Assembly: GCF_028330985.1 (NCBI RefSeq)
Contig: NZ_JAQMUE010000018.1
Coordinates: 1 to 57,958 of the forward strand
Direction: 5' to 3'
Origin: Roseofilum reptotaenium CS-1145
GTDB taxonomy: Bacteria > Cyanobacteriota > Cyanobacteriia > Cyanobacteriales > Desertifilaceae
Length of the DNA stretch: 57,958 bases
Shown: in pieces, positions 8,787-16,763 of the stretch
Layout: the number at the start of each line of letters is the position of its first letter
How positions within the stretch are numbered: the stretch's first letter is position 1
Translations under genes and position numbers: made by a program
The notes under the pieces: model-generated
The model's database searches: none
What the model was told of the DNA's origin: nothing
Seen by the model: only the letters and a program-made list of their open reading frames with translations

Positions 8787-9599
8787 CTAAAATTTAGGGT
8801 TAAATGGAGTTGATGAAGATTTCATCTCAATTGAGGGAGCGTCTGGATTTCTCAGATCGATATAGTTCATTTGCCGAGGATCGAGCTGTTGAGGGAGCTG
8901 TCGCATTTGATCGAGAACTTGCAATTGCTTAGAGAATTGGGGCGTATAGACTCCCAGATGCACTTGTCCTAGTTCCGTGGTGAGGATTAGGTTTTTGGGA
9001 TCTTCCCAGTTCAGCTCGGTAATTTGAACGGGAGATTCCTTGAGTGCAGTATAAGCTTGGGGCCAGTAGGACTGATAATGGACGAGCGGGCCAATGATTT
9101 TTAGGGTAGGAAGGGGAAACGACGTTAACTCGGTGTAGTTCTCCATCGGCATCCAGATTCCTTGTTCATCAATTAAGCCTACAGTTTGGCTTTGTCGAGA
9201 CTCGATCGCGATCGCCACGGGAAACCGTTCACTGACTTCAATGGTTAATCTGAGGGGAAACAACTGCCGAGTCACTCGTGCTTGAGCAACAGGTCCTTTT
9301 GCTTTCAAGGTCTGGGCAATTTTATCCGGTTGGAGTCGAAAGACCAATTGGGGATACTGAATCGGTAAAATCTCTCGTAAGGCTTCCGTGGTTACCAATT
9401 CATTGCCCGTAATCACCACTTGTTCCGGCTCGCGGATCGCCCAATTGGGCTGAGTCAGTAACCATCCTCCTCCATAGGCGATCGCCCCAACAGCCACCGT
9501 TTGCCAAAGGGTTTGCAGCACCTTCAACCGTTGTCTCTGGCGGAGTTGTTTGCGTCTTTCGATTAATTCCTGTTTAGAAATCGGTTGAATAATGGTCAT
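8787..9599 (-). CDS. ftsQ: Cell division protein FtsQ (POTRA domain)
   Basis: The frame opens from TTG 9614, but the ATG at 9599 gives a more usual start (270 residues). A basic N-terminus rich in Arg/Gln is followed by one membrane helix (VGAIAYGGGWLLTQPNWAI). The POTRA domain comes next (VVITGNELVTTEALREILP through the VTRQLFPLRLTIEVSERFPVA segment), then the FtsQ beta domain with LTTELGQVHLG. FtsQ is the bitopic divisome scaffold. Located upstream of ftsZ as in most cyanobacteria. Confidence 0.92.
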   Translation of the reverse strand: MTIIQPISKQELIERRKQLRQRQRLKVLQTLWQTVAVGAIAYGGGWLLTQPNWAIREPEQVVITGNELVTTEALREILPIQYPQLVFRLQPDKIAQTLKAKGPVAQARVTRQLFPLRLTIEVSERFPVAIAIESRQSQTVGLIDEQGIWMPMENYTELTSFPLPTLKIIGPLVHYQSYWPQAYTALKESPVQITELNWEDPKNLILTTELGQVHLGVYTPQFSKQLQVLDQMRQLPQQLDPRQMNYIDLRNPDAPSIEMKSSSTPFNPKF

Positions 9600-9719
9600 T
9601 GCTTTAATCGGCAATAGGCACGAATGGCAATAGGCAGTATGGACTTAGGGCTTCAGAGATAGTTTATAAACTTCTGGGCCATGGGGATAAGGGGCTGTTC
9701 CCCTCGATTGAGAGAACGC

Positions 9720-10142
9720 TTAAACCTCTTTTGACTGCAACCACTCCTGATTTAAATAATTCCTCCATTCCTTGGCCAATTGTGCATCTGTGAAGGGAAT
9801 TTTCACAGGTTCTGTGTTCCCTTTAACTTGTAAGGCTAAAAAAACAGTTTTTCCTTGGGGGGGTTCATCCCTAGACGCGACTTCACCATTAACCCAAAGT
9901 TGAAGGTCTTGTAGGTCATTCAGAGCTAAAGTTTGGCAGTTGATTAGCCCGGAGGCTGTCGGTTGACCCCAAGTTAATTGGTCTCCTTTTTGTCCCAAGG
10001 CTGCATAAATATCATATTTAGAGCGTTCAAATCCTTTAGCCCAGTCTTCATAAACTTGTAATTTTTGATATTCTCGCCACCCAGCCCAGGTTAATCCAAT
10101 AAATACAGTCAATAAAGGTAACCAGAGTAAACCTCGTTCCAT
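9720..10142 (-). CDS. Membrane-anchored hypothetical protein
   Basis: 140 residues from ATG 10142. One N-terminal membrane helix (GLLWLPLLTVFIGLTWAGW) is followed by a soluble C-terminal part with alternating strand-like segments. No catalytic motif was recognised. It lies 120 bp upstream of ftsQ on the same strand and may be co-transcribed. The spacing and strand suggest a cell-envelope role, but nothing in the sequence proves it. Confidence 0.7.
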   Translation of the reverse strand: MERGLLWLPLLTVFIGLTWAGWREYQKLQVYEDWAKGFERSKYDIYAALGQKGDQLTWGQPTASGLINCQTLALNDLQDLQLWVNGEVASRDEPPQGKTVFLALQVKGNTEPVKIPFTDAQLAKEWRNYLNQEWLQSKEV

Positions 10143-10373
10143 AATCTTTCTCGTTCATCATTGGTTTCAGTTCAAAGGATTTTTGGGCGATTCCTCCGGA
10201 AAGCTTCGCTTTCCTGTTGGCGAGAGCCGAAATGCCCACAGGAAAAGAATCATTAAAGATCCGGTAAGATGGGCCCCAAATCCCCAAGGGGATAAGTTAT
10301 GGTTGTAAGAGCGCTCACCTAACTTCTACTGCTGGAGCTGTTAAGTACCACCCAATTATTGATGGTGTCAGCC

Positions 10374-12140
10374 ATGAAAAAATTTCTACTCCTCTGCTTA
10401 TTTATTTTTACATTAGGGTTTGCCCTATTCAAGGCTGAAGGATTGGCCACTCAAGGAAACTATCAATCTATTATCCTTGATTTTCGCGAAGAGCGAGCTA
10501 ACCAAATCCCAGAATGGGTGCAAACCCTCACTCAAGACTATGGTACGGTTCCTCGGCTCAATAGTGAATTTTCTCTCCAGGATCATGTTTATGTGCTGGA
10601 GGGCGATCGCCTGTTGTTAGAGCAACTGCAAGAAAGCAATCTTAAGGACTATACCGAAAGTATTGAACCCAACTATATTTATCAAGCGACTGAAATCCCC
10701 AACGATCCGGATTATGCTAAACAGTGGAATCTGCGAAGCATCAATATGGAATCCGCTTGGGATGATACGAAAGGCCATGGGATAACGGTGGCCGTGATTG
10801 ATACCGGAATTACGAAAGTGCCGGATCTCAAGGATACAAAATTTACTCAAGGCTATGATTTTGTAAACGATCGCATCGAAGCCAATGATGATGCCGGTCA
10901 TGGAACCCATGTAGCGGGAACGATTGCCCAATCGACGAATAATGGATATGGAGTGGCTGGAATCGCCTATGAAGCCAAGTTAATGCCCCTGAAAGTATTA
11001 AGTGCCAGTGGTGGTGGGACGGTAGCTGATATTGCCGAAGCGATTAAGTTTGCAGCCGATCATGAGGCGGATGTGATTAACCTCAGTTTGGGGGGAGCAG
11101 GTGAAAGTAATTTGCTCAAAGAAGCGATCGATTATGCCTATGACAAAGGTGTAGTTGTCGTCGCAGCGGCCGGAAATTCTAATCAAAATGCCGCCAGTTA
11201 TCCGGCTCGCTATCCCCATGCGATCGGGGTTTCTGCCCTCGATCCCTCTGGAGTCAAAGCTCCCTATTCTAACTTTGGGGCTGGGGTAGACCTGTCGGCT
11301 CCCGGAGGTTCGGAAGCGGGTAAGATTCTGCAAAATACCATCGATCCCCAAACTGGAAAACCGGTTTTTGAAGGTTATCAAGGAACTAGCATGGCTGCGC
11401 CCCATGTGGCCGGAGTTGCGGCTTTAATTAAGTCGGTAGGTGTAGAAGACCCCGAAGATGTGCTAAAAATCCTCAAAGAATCCTCTCGCAGTGTAGAAGA
11501 AGACCCCCTCAATCATTTTGGTGCAGGTCAATTGGATGCAGGTGCAGCGGTTAAACTAGCTGTAAAAGGTCAAATTACGTTCAAAGACTTCTTCCGTTGG
11601 CTGCGCGATAATGGCTATCTGAATCCTCGCTTCTGGATCGATGGTGGTGCGATCGCCTTAATGCCGAAAATTGCCATGGTACTGGGTTCCTATCTCCTTG
11701 CTTGGCTCTTACGGAACTATTTCCCCTTTGCTTGGAGTGGTTCGTTAAGCATGGGTTTAGTTGCTGGAAGTACGGGCGTATTTTTCCTCAGAGGATTGTA
11801 TCTCTTTGATATTCCCCAATGGCCGTTCCGGATGATGGGCAGTTCGATCGCTGAATGGGGCAATGTGATTAGCGGGAGTCCCTTACTTAACCCTATTTTC
11901 GCTAGTGTTTTGATTCCCCTAATCTTGGTGATTGGGCTGTTGGGACATCCCTCTGGAAAATGGCTGGCGATCGGGATAAGCTTAGGATTTGCCAGTTTCC
12001 TCGCCATCAGCGCCATTACTGACCCGGCAATGCTTTGGCTCGGATCGGGTTGGGTGGCTCAACTGTTCCTAGGGGTAAACGCACTGTTGTGTTTTGCCCT
12101 TGCTCGTTTAGCCATGACTGGAGAAGGAAAAACCGCATGA
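10374..12140 (+). CDS. Subtilisin-family (S8) serine protease with C-terminal membrane domain
   Basis: About 588 residues. The frame opens at TTG 10359 and has ATG codons at 10362 and 10374; the last gives a clean signal peptide beginning MKKFLLLCLF. A propeptide-like segment (30-105) precedes the S8 domain, with catalytic Asp in VIDTG (D143), His in GHGTHVAG (H176) and Ser in GTSMAAPHVAG (S339). After about residue 415 there are five or so hydrophobic segments that anchor the protein in a membrane, which is unusual for secreted subtilases. The stop overlaps the ATG of the next gene (ATGA), indicating translational coupling. Confidence 0.9.
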   Translation: MKKFLLLCLFIFTLGFALFKAEGLATQGNYQSIILDFREERANQIPEWVQTLTQDYGTVPRLNSEFSLQDHVYVLEGDRLLLEQLQESNLKDYTESIEPNYIYQATEIPNDPDYAKQWNLRSINMESAWDDTKGHGITVAVIDTGITKVPDLKDTKFTQGYDFVNDRIEANDDAGHGTHVAGTIAQSTNNGYGVAGIAYEAKLMPLKVLSASGGGTVADIAEAIKFAADHEADVINLSLGGAGESNLLKEAIDYAYDKGVVVVAAAGNSNQNAASYPARYPHAIGVSALDPSGVKAPYSNFGAGVDLSAPGGSEAGKILQNTIDPQTGKPVFEGYQGTSMAAPHVAGVAALIKSVGVEDPEDVLKILKESSRSVEEDPLNHFGAGQLDAGAAVKLAVKGQITFKDFFRWLRDNGYLNPRFWIDGGAIALMPKIAMVLGSYLLAWLLRNYFPFAWSGSLSMGLVAGSTGVFFLRGLYLFDIPQWPFRMMGSSIAEWGNVISGSPLLNPIFASVLIPLILVIGLLGHPSGKWLAIGISLGFASFLAISAITDPAMLWLGSGWVAQLFLGVNALLCFALARLAMTGEGKTA

Positions 12141-12355
12141 GTTTAACTGTCAATGGGGTGATTGAACATAAACCCATGGGCCCAGGAACTTGGGCCTTAG
12201 TCACGGATGGGACGACCTATGAACTCAAGGATGCTCCCGATGAAATCAAACAATCTGGACTTCAGGTTAAGGTTGAAGGCTCAATTCGTGAGGATGTTAT
12301 GACCTTGGCGATGATTGGGCCGGTGTTAGAAGTTCATTCCTTTGAACTGTTGTAA
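12137..12355 (+). CDS. Small protein coupled to the membrane subtilase
   Basis: 72 residues from the ATG at 12137, which overlaps the protease stop by the ATGA junction. The sequence is beta-rich (SLTVNGVIEHKPMGPGTWALV and repeated V/E strands), like a small OB or SH3-like barrel. No family was recognised. Tight coupling suggests it acts with the protease, for instance as an inhibitor, chaperone or partner. That is inference from position only. Confidence 0.75.
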   Translation: MSLTVNGVIEHKPMGPGTWALVTDGTTYELKDAPDEIKQSGLQVKVEGSIREDVMTLAMIGPVLEVHSFELL

Positions 12356-12422
12356 CCGTTGTCCTCCTGTCGGTAAAGATGTCTATTGGCGATCGCCCAA
12401 AATGGCGATCTCTTCATACAAA

Positions 12423-13571
12423 ATGATCAAAAGACGCTTCTTTCTCCAACTCATGGCAACCCTATCTGGTTCTATTGCCCTGGGAAAAAATATGACCGGT
12501 TGTTCGGCAGTCAGTTCTCCAGTTTCCCCTACTCCTACCCCTTCTATGAGTTCCAATTCTTCTTTTTTCATGCCCGATGAAGGCGAACCTCATTTATGTA
12601 CTTGGATGGCGTTTAGTGCCAGCCCAGATATCTGGGGACGGGAAGATTTTCGCTATGTCCAGGACGATCTAGCCAGAATTGCCAAAGCGATCGCCCAATA
12701 CGAGCCGGTGAAAATGTTAGTTCGAGAAGAAGATTATGAGATTGCTTTGGCTAAATGTGGCTCGGATGTGGAGTTAATTATTACTGAATTGGACGACCTC
12801 TGGATGAGAGATACGGGACCGGTTTTTGTCGTCGATCAAAAGGGTCAAAAAGCAGGGATTGATTTTAATTTTAATGGTTGGGGCAATAAACAATACCACG
12901 ATCGCGATGCGCAAGTTGCAGAATTTGTTGCTCAACAAGCCGGAGTTCCCATCATCAACACAGAACTGGTGTTTGAAGGTGGAGGAATTGAAGTTGATGG
13001 TCAGGGCAATGCAATCATCACCGAAAGTTGTATTATTAACGATAATCGCAATCCAGGCTGGAGCAAAGAGGATTGCGAAATGGAATTAAAAGCCTTATTG
13101 GGACTGCGTAAAATTATATGGCTTCCCGGTATTCGAGGGGCGGATATTACGGATGGGCATACGGATTTTTATGCTCGTTTTGCTCGTCCCGGAGTCGTGA
13201 TTGCCGGTTACGATCCCAACCCAGACTCTCCCGACCATGAGGTAACCGAACGGCATTTAGAAATCCTGGAATCAGAAACAGATGCGGATGGAAATGAGCT
13301 AGAAGTGGTGGTTCTGGAAGCGCCAACAAAAATTAGAGAGGGATACGATTGGGATGACTTTGCGGCCGGATATATTAACTTTTACGTGGTCAATGGTGCG
13401 GTGATTATCCCTGAATTTGGCGATCGCCAAGCAGATCGCAAGGCGAAGGAAACGTTGGAAGAGTTGTTCGGCGATCGGGATATCGTACAACTCAACATCG
13501 ATAATATTGCCGCTGGAGGCGGGGGAATTCACTGCACGACTCAGCAAGAACCTTTGGTTGAAAAAAGCTAA
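12423..13571 (+). CDS. Agmatine deiminase-family protein with Tat/lipoprotein-type signal
   Basis: 382 residues from ATG 12423 (an in-frame ATG at 12402 and a TTG at 12342 are alternatives). The N-terminus carries a twin-arginine signal (KRRFFLQLM) followed by a hydrophobic stretch and MTGCS, a plausible lipobox. A Pro/Ser-rich spacer leads to the enzyme. The guanidino-group-modifying fold shows LDDLWMRDTGP, NFNGWGNK, EGGGIEVDG, GHTDFYARF and the C-terminal GGGGIHC, whose Cys (about residue 371) is the expected nucleophile. Agmatine deiminase makes N-carbamoylputrescine. Cytosolic in most bacteria, but here apparently exported. Confidence 0.88.
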   Translation: MIKRRFFLQLMATLSGSIALGKNMTGCSAVSSPVSPTPTPSMSSNSSFFMPDEGEPHLCTWMAFSASPDIWGREDFRYVQDDLARIAKAIAQYEPVKMLVREEDYEIALAKCGSDVELIITELDDLWMRDTGPVFVVDQKGQKAGIDFNFNGWGNKQYHDRDAQVAEFVAQQAGVPIINTELVFEGGGIEVDGQGNAIITESCIINDNRNPGWSKEDCEMELKALLGLRKIIWLPGIRGADITDGHTDFYARFARPGVVIAGYDPNPDSPDHEVTERHLEILESETDADGNELEVVVLEAPTKIREGYDWDDFAAGYINFYVVNGAVIIPEFGDRQADRKAKETLEELFGDRDIVQLNIDNIAAGGGGIHCTTQQEPLVEKS

Positions 13572-13672
13572 TCAAGCCTCGTAAATCAATCGTCCATGAG
13601 TTTTAACATAGGTTAAGGATATCTTTGGATTATTGAGGTCTTTTCCACCTGAATCATGCCAGAGGATTAGCA

Positions 13673-14707
13673 TTGATTAGCCAAGAGACTAATTTTCCTA
13701 TAGACCTTGAAAGCCTTGACTCTTGTCGAGTCTATCGGACAAACAAGGGTGCAGCCTTCTGTGGTGATTCTTTAGAACTTCTGAAGAAGCTACCTGATGA
13801 GAGTGTTAATTTGGTAATGACGAGTCCGCCTTTTGCACTTCAAAGAAAGAAAGAATACGGAAATAAAAATCAGAGTGAATATATTGATTGGTTAGCTGAT
13901 TTTGCGCGATTAGTCTATCAAAAATTGAAAAGCGATGGTAGTTTTGTTCTCGATTTAGGGGGTGCTTATGAAAAGGGGAAGCCAGTTAGGAGCCTCTACA
14001 ATTTCAGAATCCCTATTTATTTTTGTGATGAGATAGACTTTCTTTTGGCTGAAGATTTTTACTGGTTTAATCCGTCAAAGCTTCCCAGTCCGATTGAGTG
14101 GGTTAACAAAAGAAAAATCAGAGCAAAAGATTCAGTGAATACGGTTTGGTGGTTCAGTAAATCGGAATTTCCTAAGTCAGATGTGACCAAAGTTTTGACA
14201 GAATATAGTCCAAGAATGAAAAAGCTCTTAGAAGACCCGGAAAAGTTTTACGATCCTAAAAAGCGCCCCTCCGGTCATGATATCAGTACGAGCTTTGGCA
14301 AAAATAACGGAGGAGCCATCCCTTCTAATTTGCTGCAAATTCCCAACTCTGAGTCAAACAGTCAGTATCTTAGAGGATGCAAAGCTCTTGGTTTAAAACC
14401 TCACCCAGCCAGGTTTCCAGGAAAACTCCCAGAGTTTTTTATTCGTCTGTTAACCGAACCTGGGGATCTGGTGGTTGATATCTTTGCTGGATCGAATACT
14501 ACCGGATTTGTTGCCGAACAAGAAAATCGTTATTGGATTGCTTTTGAACAAGAGATTGAGTACTTAGCTACATCGTGTTTCAGGTTTATGCAAGAGGATA
14601 TGGATGAAGGGACATTGAAGGCTTGGCATCAAGACATCGTGCGTGGTCATTGTGTTGACTTTTCATTTGGGAGGCTTTGTGAGACGAATTCTGTAAAGAC
14701 TCAATGA
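13673..14707 (+). CDS. Site-specific DNA methyltransferase (beta class, orphan)
   Basis: 344 residues from TTG 13673, which has AGAGGA 6 nt upstream; no ATG fits. The catalytic motif TSPPF (motif IV) precedes the SAM-binding motif DIFAGSNTTG near the C-terminus, so the order is that of beta-class N4-cytosine/N6-adenine methylases. The SPPF form is more often seen in N4-cytosine enzymes. The target-recognition region lies between. No restriction endonuclease is adjacent, so it is probably an orphan epigenetic methylase. The last bases overlap the opposite-strand antitoxin relic. Confidence 0.88.
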   Translation: MISQETNFPIDLESLDSCRVYRTNKGAAFCGDSLELLKKLPDESVNLVMTSPPFALQRKKEYGNKNQSEYIDWLADFARLVYQKLKSDGSFVLDLGGAYEKGKPVRSLYNFRIPIYFCDEIDFLLAEDFYWFNPSKLPSPIEWVNKRKIRAKDSVNTVWWFSKSEFPKSDVTKVLTEYSPRMKKLLEDPEKFYDPKKRPSGHDISTSFGKNNGGAIPSNLLQIPNSESNSQYLRGCKALGLKPHPARFPGKLPEFFIRLLTEPGDLVVDIFAGSNTTGFVAEQENRYWIAFEQEIEYLATSCFRFMQEDMDEGTLKAWHQDIVRGHCVDFSFGRLCETNSVKTQ

Positions 14708-14758
14708 TGGCACTAACAATCGCCTCAAAGCTTGTTCTTTCAATTCTTGCCCTAACAT
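14701..14758 (-). pseudogene. Antitoxin relic (MLSQELKEQAL family), deleted and frameshifted
   Basis: Reading leftward from ATG 14758 gives MLGQELKEQAL, the N-terminus of a widespread cyanobacterial addiction-module antitoxin. Immediately after, in another frame, come the residues AIVSAIIESLQ, which normally follow about ten residues later in the same family. An internal deletion therefore joined the two parts out of frame. A 35-nt near-identical copy of the start region occurs at 15674-15708. Confidence 0.65.
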
Positions 14759-14759
14759 A
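14725..14759. repeat. Direct repeat flanking the HepT/MntA patch, copy 1
   Basis: 35 nt shared with 15674-15708 (33 identical; the first 26 exact). It corresponds to the start of an antitoxin gene read on the minus strand in both copies. The two copies bracket a 0.9-kb interval containing a MITE and the HepT/MntA genes. Confidence 0.85.
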
Positions 14760-14863
14760 ACCTGAGTTTTGGATAAGAACCGGAAAAAGTCAGTATGAAG
14801 CGAGAAACCCGATTTCTAAGATCCACCCACTTCACGGCTGCTGGCTTATCCAAAACTGACATT
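14759..14863. mobile_element. MITE-like element with IS982-type ends
   Basis: An element of about 105 bp whose ends (14759-14777 and 14845-14863) are imperfect inverted repeats sharing the 13-nt core AGTTTTGGATAAG. This resembles the AGTTTTGGTTAAG core of the inverted repeats of the IS982 copy at 15753-16760. No coding capacity. It abuts the antitoxin relic at its left end. Confidence 0.65.
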
Positions 14864-14913
14864 ACAATAGATCCATCATGATTGGATTAAGATTGATCCA
14901 ATCTGCTATAAAT

Positions 14914-15252
14914 TTAAAATTCGTCAATAATAGGCTGTAGAGCAATTAGGAGATTGGGAATATCACTCTCAGCCGTTCTCCAAACTTCTTCAATATCAAT
15001 ATTATCATATTCATGGATTAAATTATCTCGCATCCCTGCCATCAATGACCAAGGAATTTGTGGATATTTTTGGCGTAGAGATATCGATAACCGTTTAGTT
15101 GCTTCACCGATAATTAGCAGTTGAAAAACGATGGCGGATTGAGTCCTATCATCTGCCAAAAAACTTTGTCGATTGAAGCCTTGTTTAAATTGATTAATTT
15201 TTGCCGCCGCTCGTTGAATATCGAAAAGCGTTTCTCGGTCTCTATCTGCCAT
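14914..15252 (-). CDS. hepT: HepT-like (DUF86) ribonuclease toxin
   Basis: A 112-residue helical protein with the HEPN active-site motif RX4HXY (RDNLIHEY, about residues 76-83). HepT cleaves RNA and is neutralised by the nucleotidyltransferase MntA, which adds AMP to the toxin tyrosine. It starts at ATG 15252, overlapping the mntA 3' end by 11 bp, the normal arrangement of this pair with the antitoxin first. The pair is bracketed by antitoxin-relic direct repeats. Confidence 0.9.
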   Translation of the reverse strand: MADRDRETLFDIQRAAAKINQFKQGFNRQSFLADDRTQSAIVFQLLIIGEATKRLSISLRQKYPQIPWSLMAGMRDNLIHEYDNIDIEEVWRTAESDIPNLLIALQPIIDEF

Positions 15253-15592
15253 AGCTCTCCTGAGAGTAGACCACTTGGGCAGTGGATAAAATTTCTTGGC
15301 GGCGGATGGGGTTGTGGCTGCGTAAAACAGCGCGTTTACTAATTAAATCAACTTTACGATTAAATAGGGCCTCTAATTCTTGTTGCATTTGAATATGGTC
15401 AAATAGACTCCAGTCGGCATCAGCAGAAAAGGCAATCAGCAGATCAATGTCGCTATCTCGATGGAAGTCCTCTTCTCGAAGGATAGACCCAAAGAGAGAT
15501 AGTTCAGTAACAGACCATTGCTGGCAAAAGGTTTGAATTTGCTCTTCTGGCCAATGGACATGTTTACAGATTGGACTGGAGATGGGGTTCAT
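15242..15592 (-). CDS. mntA: MntA-like nucleotidyltransferase antitoxin
   Basis: 116 residues from ATG 15592. The minimal nucleotidyltransferase motif is present: GS at the start of the helix, then SDIDLLIAF with the two metal-binding aspartates (residues 47-49), and a third carboxylate in KVDLIS. MntA polyadenylylates HepT at its RX4HXY tyrosine and so inactivates it. Overlaps hepT downstream. The C-terminal half of a second antitoxin relic overlaps its start on the same strand. Confidence 0.9.
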   Translation of the reverse strand: MNPISSPICKHVHWPEEQIQTFCQQWSVTELSLFGSILREEDFHRDSDIDLLIAFSADADWSLFDHIQMQQELEALFNRKVDLISKRAVLRSHNPIRRQEILSTAQVVYSQESYGR

Positions 15593-15707
15593 AAGCCACT
15601 ACAGATGATTGACAGGGAGAATGATGTGTAGCATGGTTTTTGGATTTGATATAAAGATCCCTCGGCGATAGGGTCAAAGCTTGTTCTTTCAATTCTTGCG
15701 ATAACAT
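15564..15707 (-). pseudogene. Second antitoxin relic upstream of MntA
   Basis: A frame from ATG 15707 begins MLSQELKEQALTLSPRD, the conserved N-terminus of the addiction-module antitoxin family. It then loses similarity after about 17 residues and runs on for 30 unrelated residues into the mntA start. It looks like a 3'-truncated antitoxin whose toxin partner has gone. The N-terminal DNA is nearly identical to the relic at 14725-14758. Confidence 0.6.
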
Positions 15708-15708
15708 A
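15674..15708. repeat. Direct repeat flanking the HepT/MntA patch, copy 2
   Basis: Second copy of the 35-nt repeat described at 14725-14759. Homologous recombination between them would remove the MITE and the HepT/MntA pair. Confidence 0.85.
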
Positions 15709-15752
15709 GACCCACTCCTAGGATTTAGCGAATCCAACTTGCACCTTAATCT

Positions 15753-16760
15753 AACGTCAGTTTTGGTTAAGCAGGCGATCGGGGCGGCGATCACGCCCGC
15801 AATGGATCGGGAGGAGCAAAGGGAGTAGGCTAAAAGTGCCAACCAGAAACCCCCTCCATTGCTCCATGCTTAGTCTAGAAGAACTTTTTTGTCATGTCGA
15901 TGACTTCTGCCAAATGTTTGAACCTCTGTGGAATACCCACCTCCTAAAATCAGGTGTCAGAACCAGAAATCGCCTGTCCGGTCTAGGCTTGAGCGAACGA
16001 ATGACAATTCTTGTCGCTTTTCATCAAATGGGCTATCGAACCTTCAAAGACTTTTACCAAAAATTGGTTCAACCTTATTGGAAGCCCTATTTTCCTGGGC
16101 TGGTGAGCTATTCCCGCGCCAGTACAATTACTCCCTTCATCCCTGTTCCCTTTGTGTGCTTACCTGAAATACTGCTTTGGCTCTCCTACTGGTATCAGTT
16201 TTATCGATTCGACTAAGCTGAAAGTCTGTCATAATCGACGGATTTCTCAACATCGTACATTTTTAGAGCAAGCTGCACGAATAAAGCACATCTGTAGACT
16301 GGTTCTTTGGCTTCAAGCTACATTTGGTAGTTAACGATCGCGGTGAATTACTCAATATTACCCTGACACCGGGAAATATTGATGACCGAAAACCGGTTCT
16401 GCAACTGGTTCAGAACTTGACCGGTAAGATCTTTGGTGACAAAGGCTATATTTCTCAGAAATTGACTCAACAACTTTGGCAAGCCACTGGTTTACAACTG
16501 ATTACTCCCTTGAAGAGAAAGATGAAGAATCGGCTTGTGCCCTTATGGGATAAGGTTTGGCTCCGTCACAGAAGTATCATTGAGACGATCATCGATCAAC
16601 TCAAAAATATTTCTCAGATCGAACATACCCGTCATCGCAGTCCTGTTAGCTTTCTCATTAATCTCTTGGCTGGATTAATTGCCTATTGCCATCAACCCAA
16701 AAAGCCTTCCCTCAACTTAGAGTCCCTCAAGTCAACGATCGCTTAACCAAAACTGACGTT
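15753..16760. mobile_element. IS982-family insertion sequence, inactivated
   Basis: The ends are perfect 20-bp inverted repeats (AACGTCAGTTTTGGTTAAGC at 15753-15772 and its complement at 16741-16760), giving about 1.0 kb, the normal size for IS982. The transposase inside has two frameshifts. The right end stops 3 bp before the leuC stop codon. No certain target-site duplication could be picked out from the flanks. Confidence 0.88.
15866..16746 (+). pseudogene. IS982-family transposase with two frameshifts
   Basis: The translation starts at ATG 15866 (MLSLEELFCHVDDFC, the family N-terminus). It is in one frame to about 16116, where one extra base shifts it. It continues as PLCAYLKYCFGSPTGISFIDSTKLKVCHNRR (a longer run, paraphrased here by its catalytic part FIDSTK) to about 16285, where a second extra base shifts it again. 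It resumes as DWFFGFKLHLVVNDRGELLN and IFGDKGYIS to the C-terminus at 16746. The DDE aspartates in FIDSTK and GDKGY are intact but in different frames. The protein cannot be made without frameshifting. Confidence 0.88.
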
Positions 16761-16763
16761 ATT

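Noticed and set aside
14701-15708. Functional second toxin-antitoxin gene at the MLSQELKEQAL frames
   Set aside because: One copy is deleted and frameshifted, the other loses similarity after about 17 residues, and no toxin partner is present.
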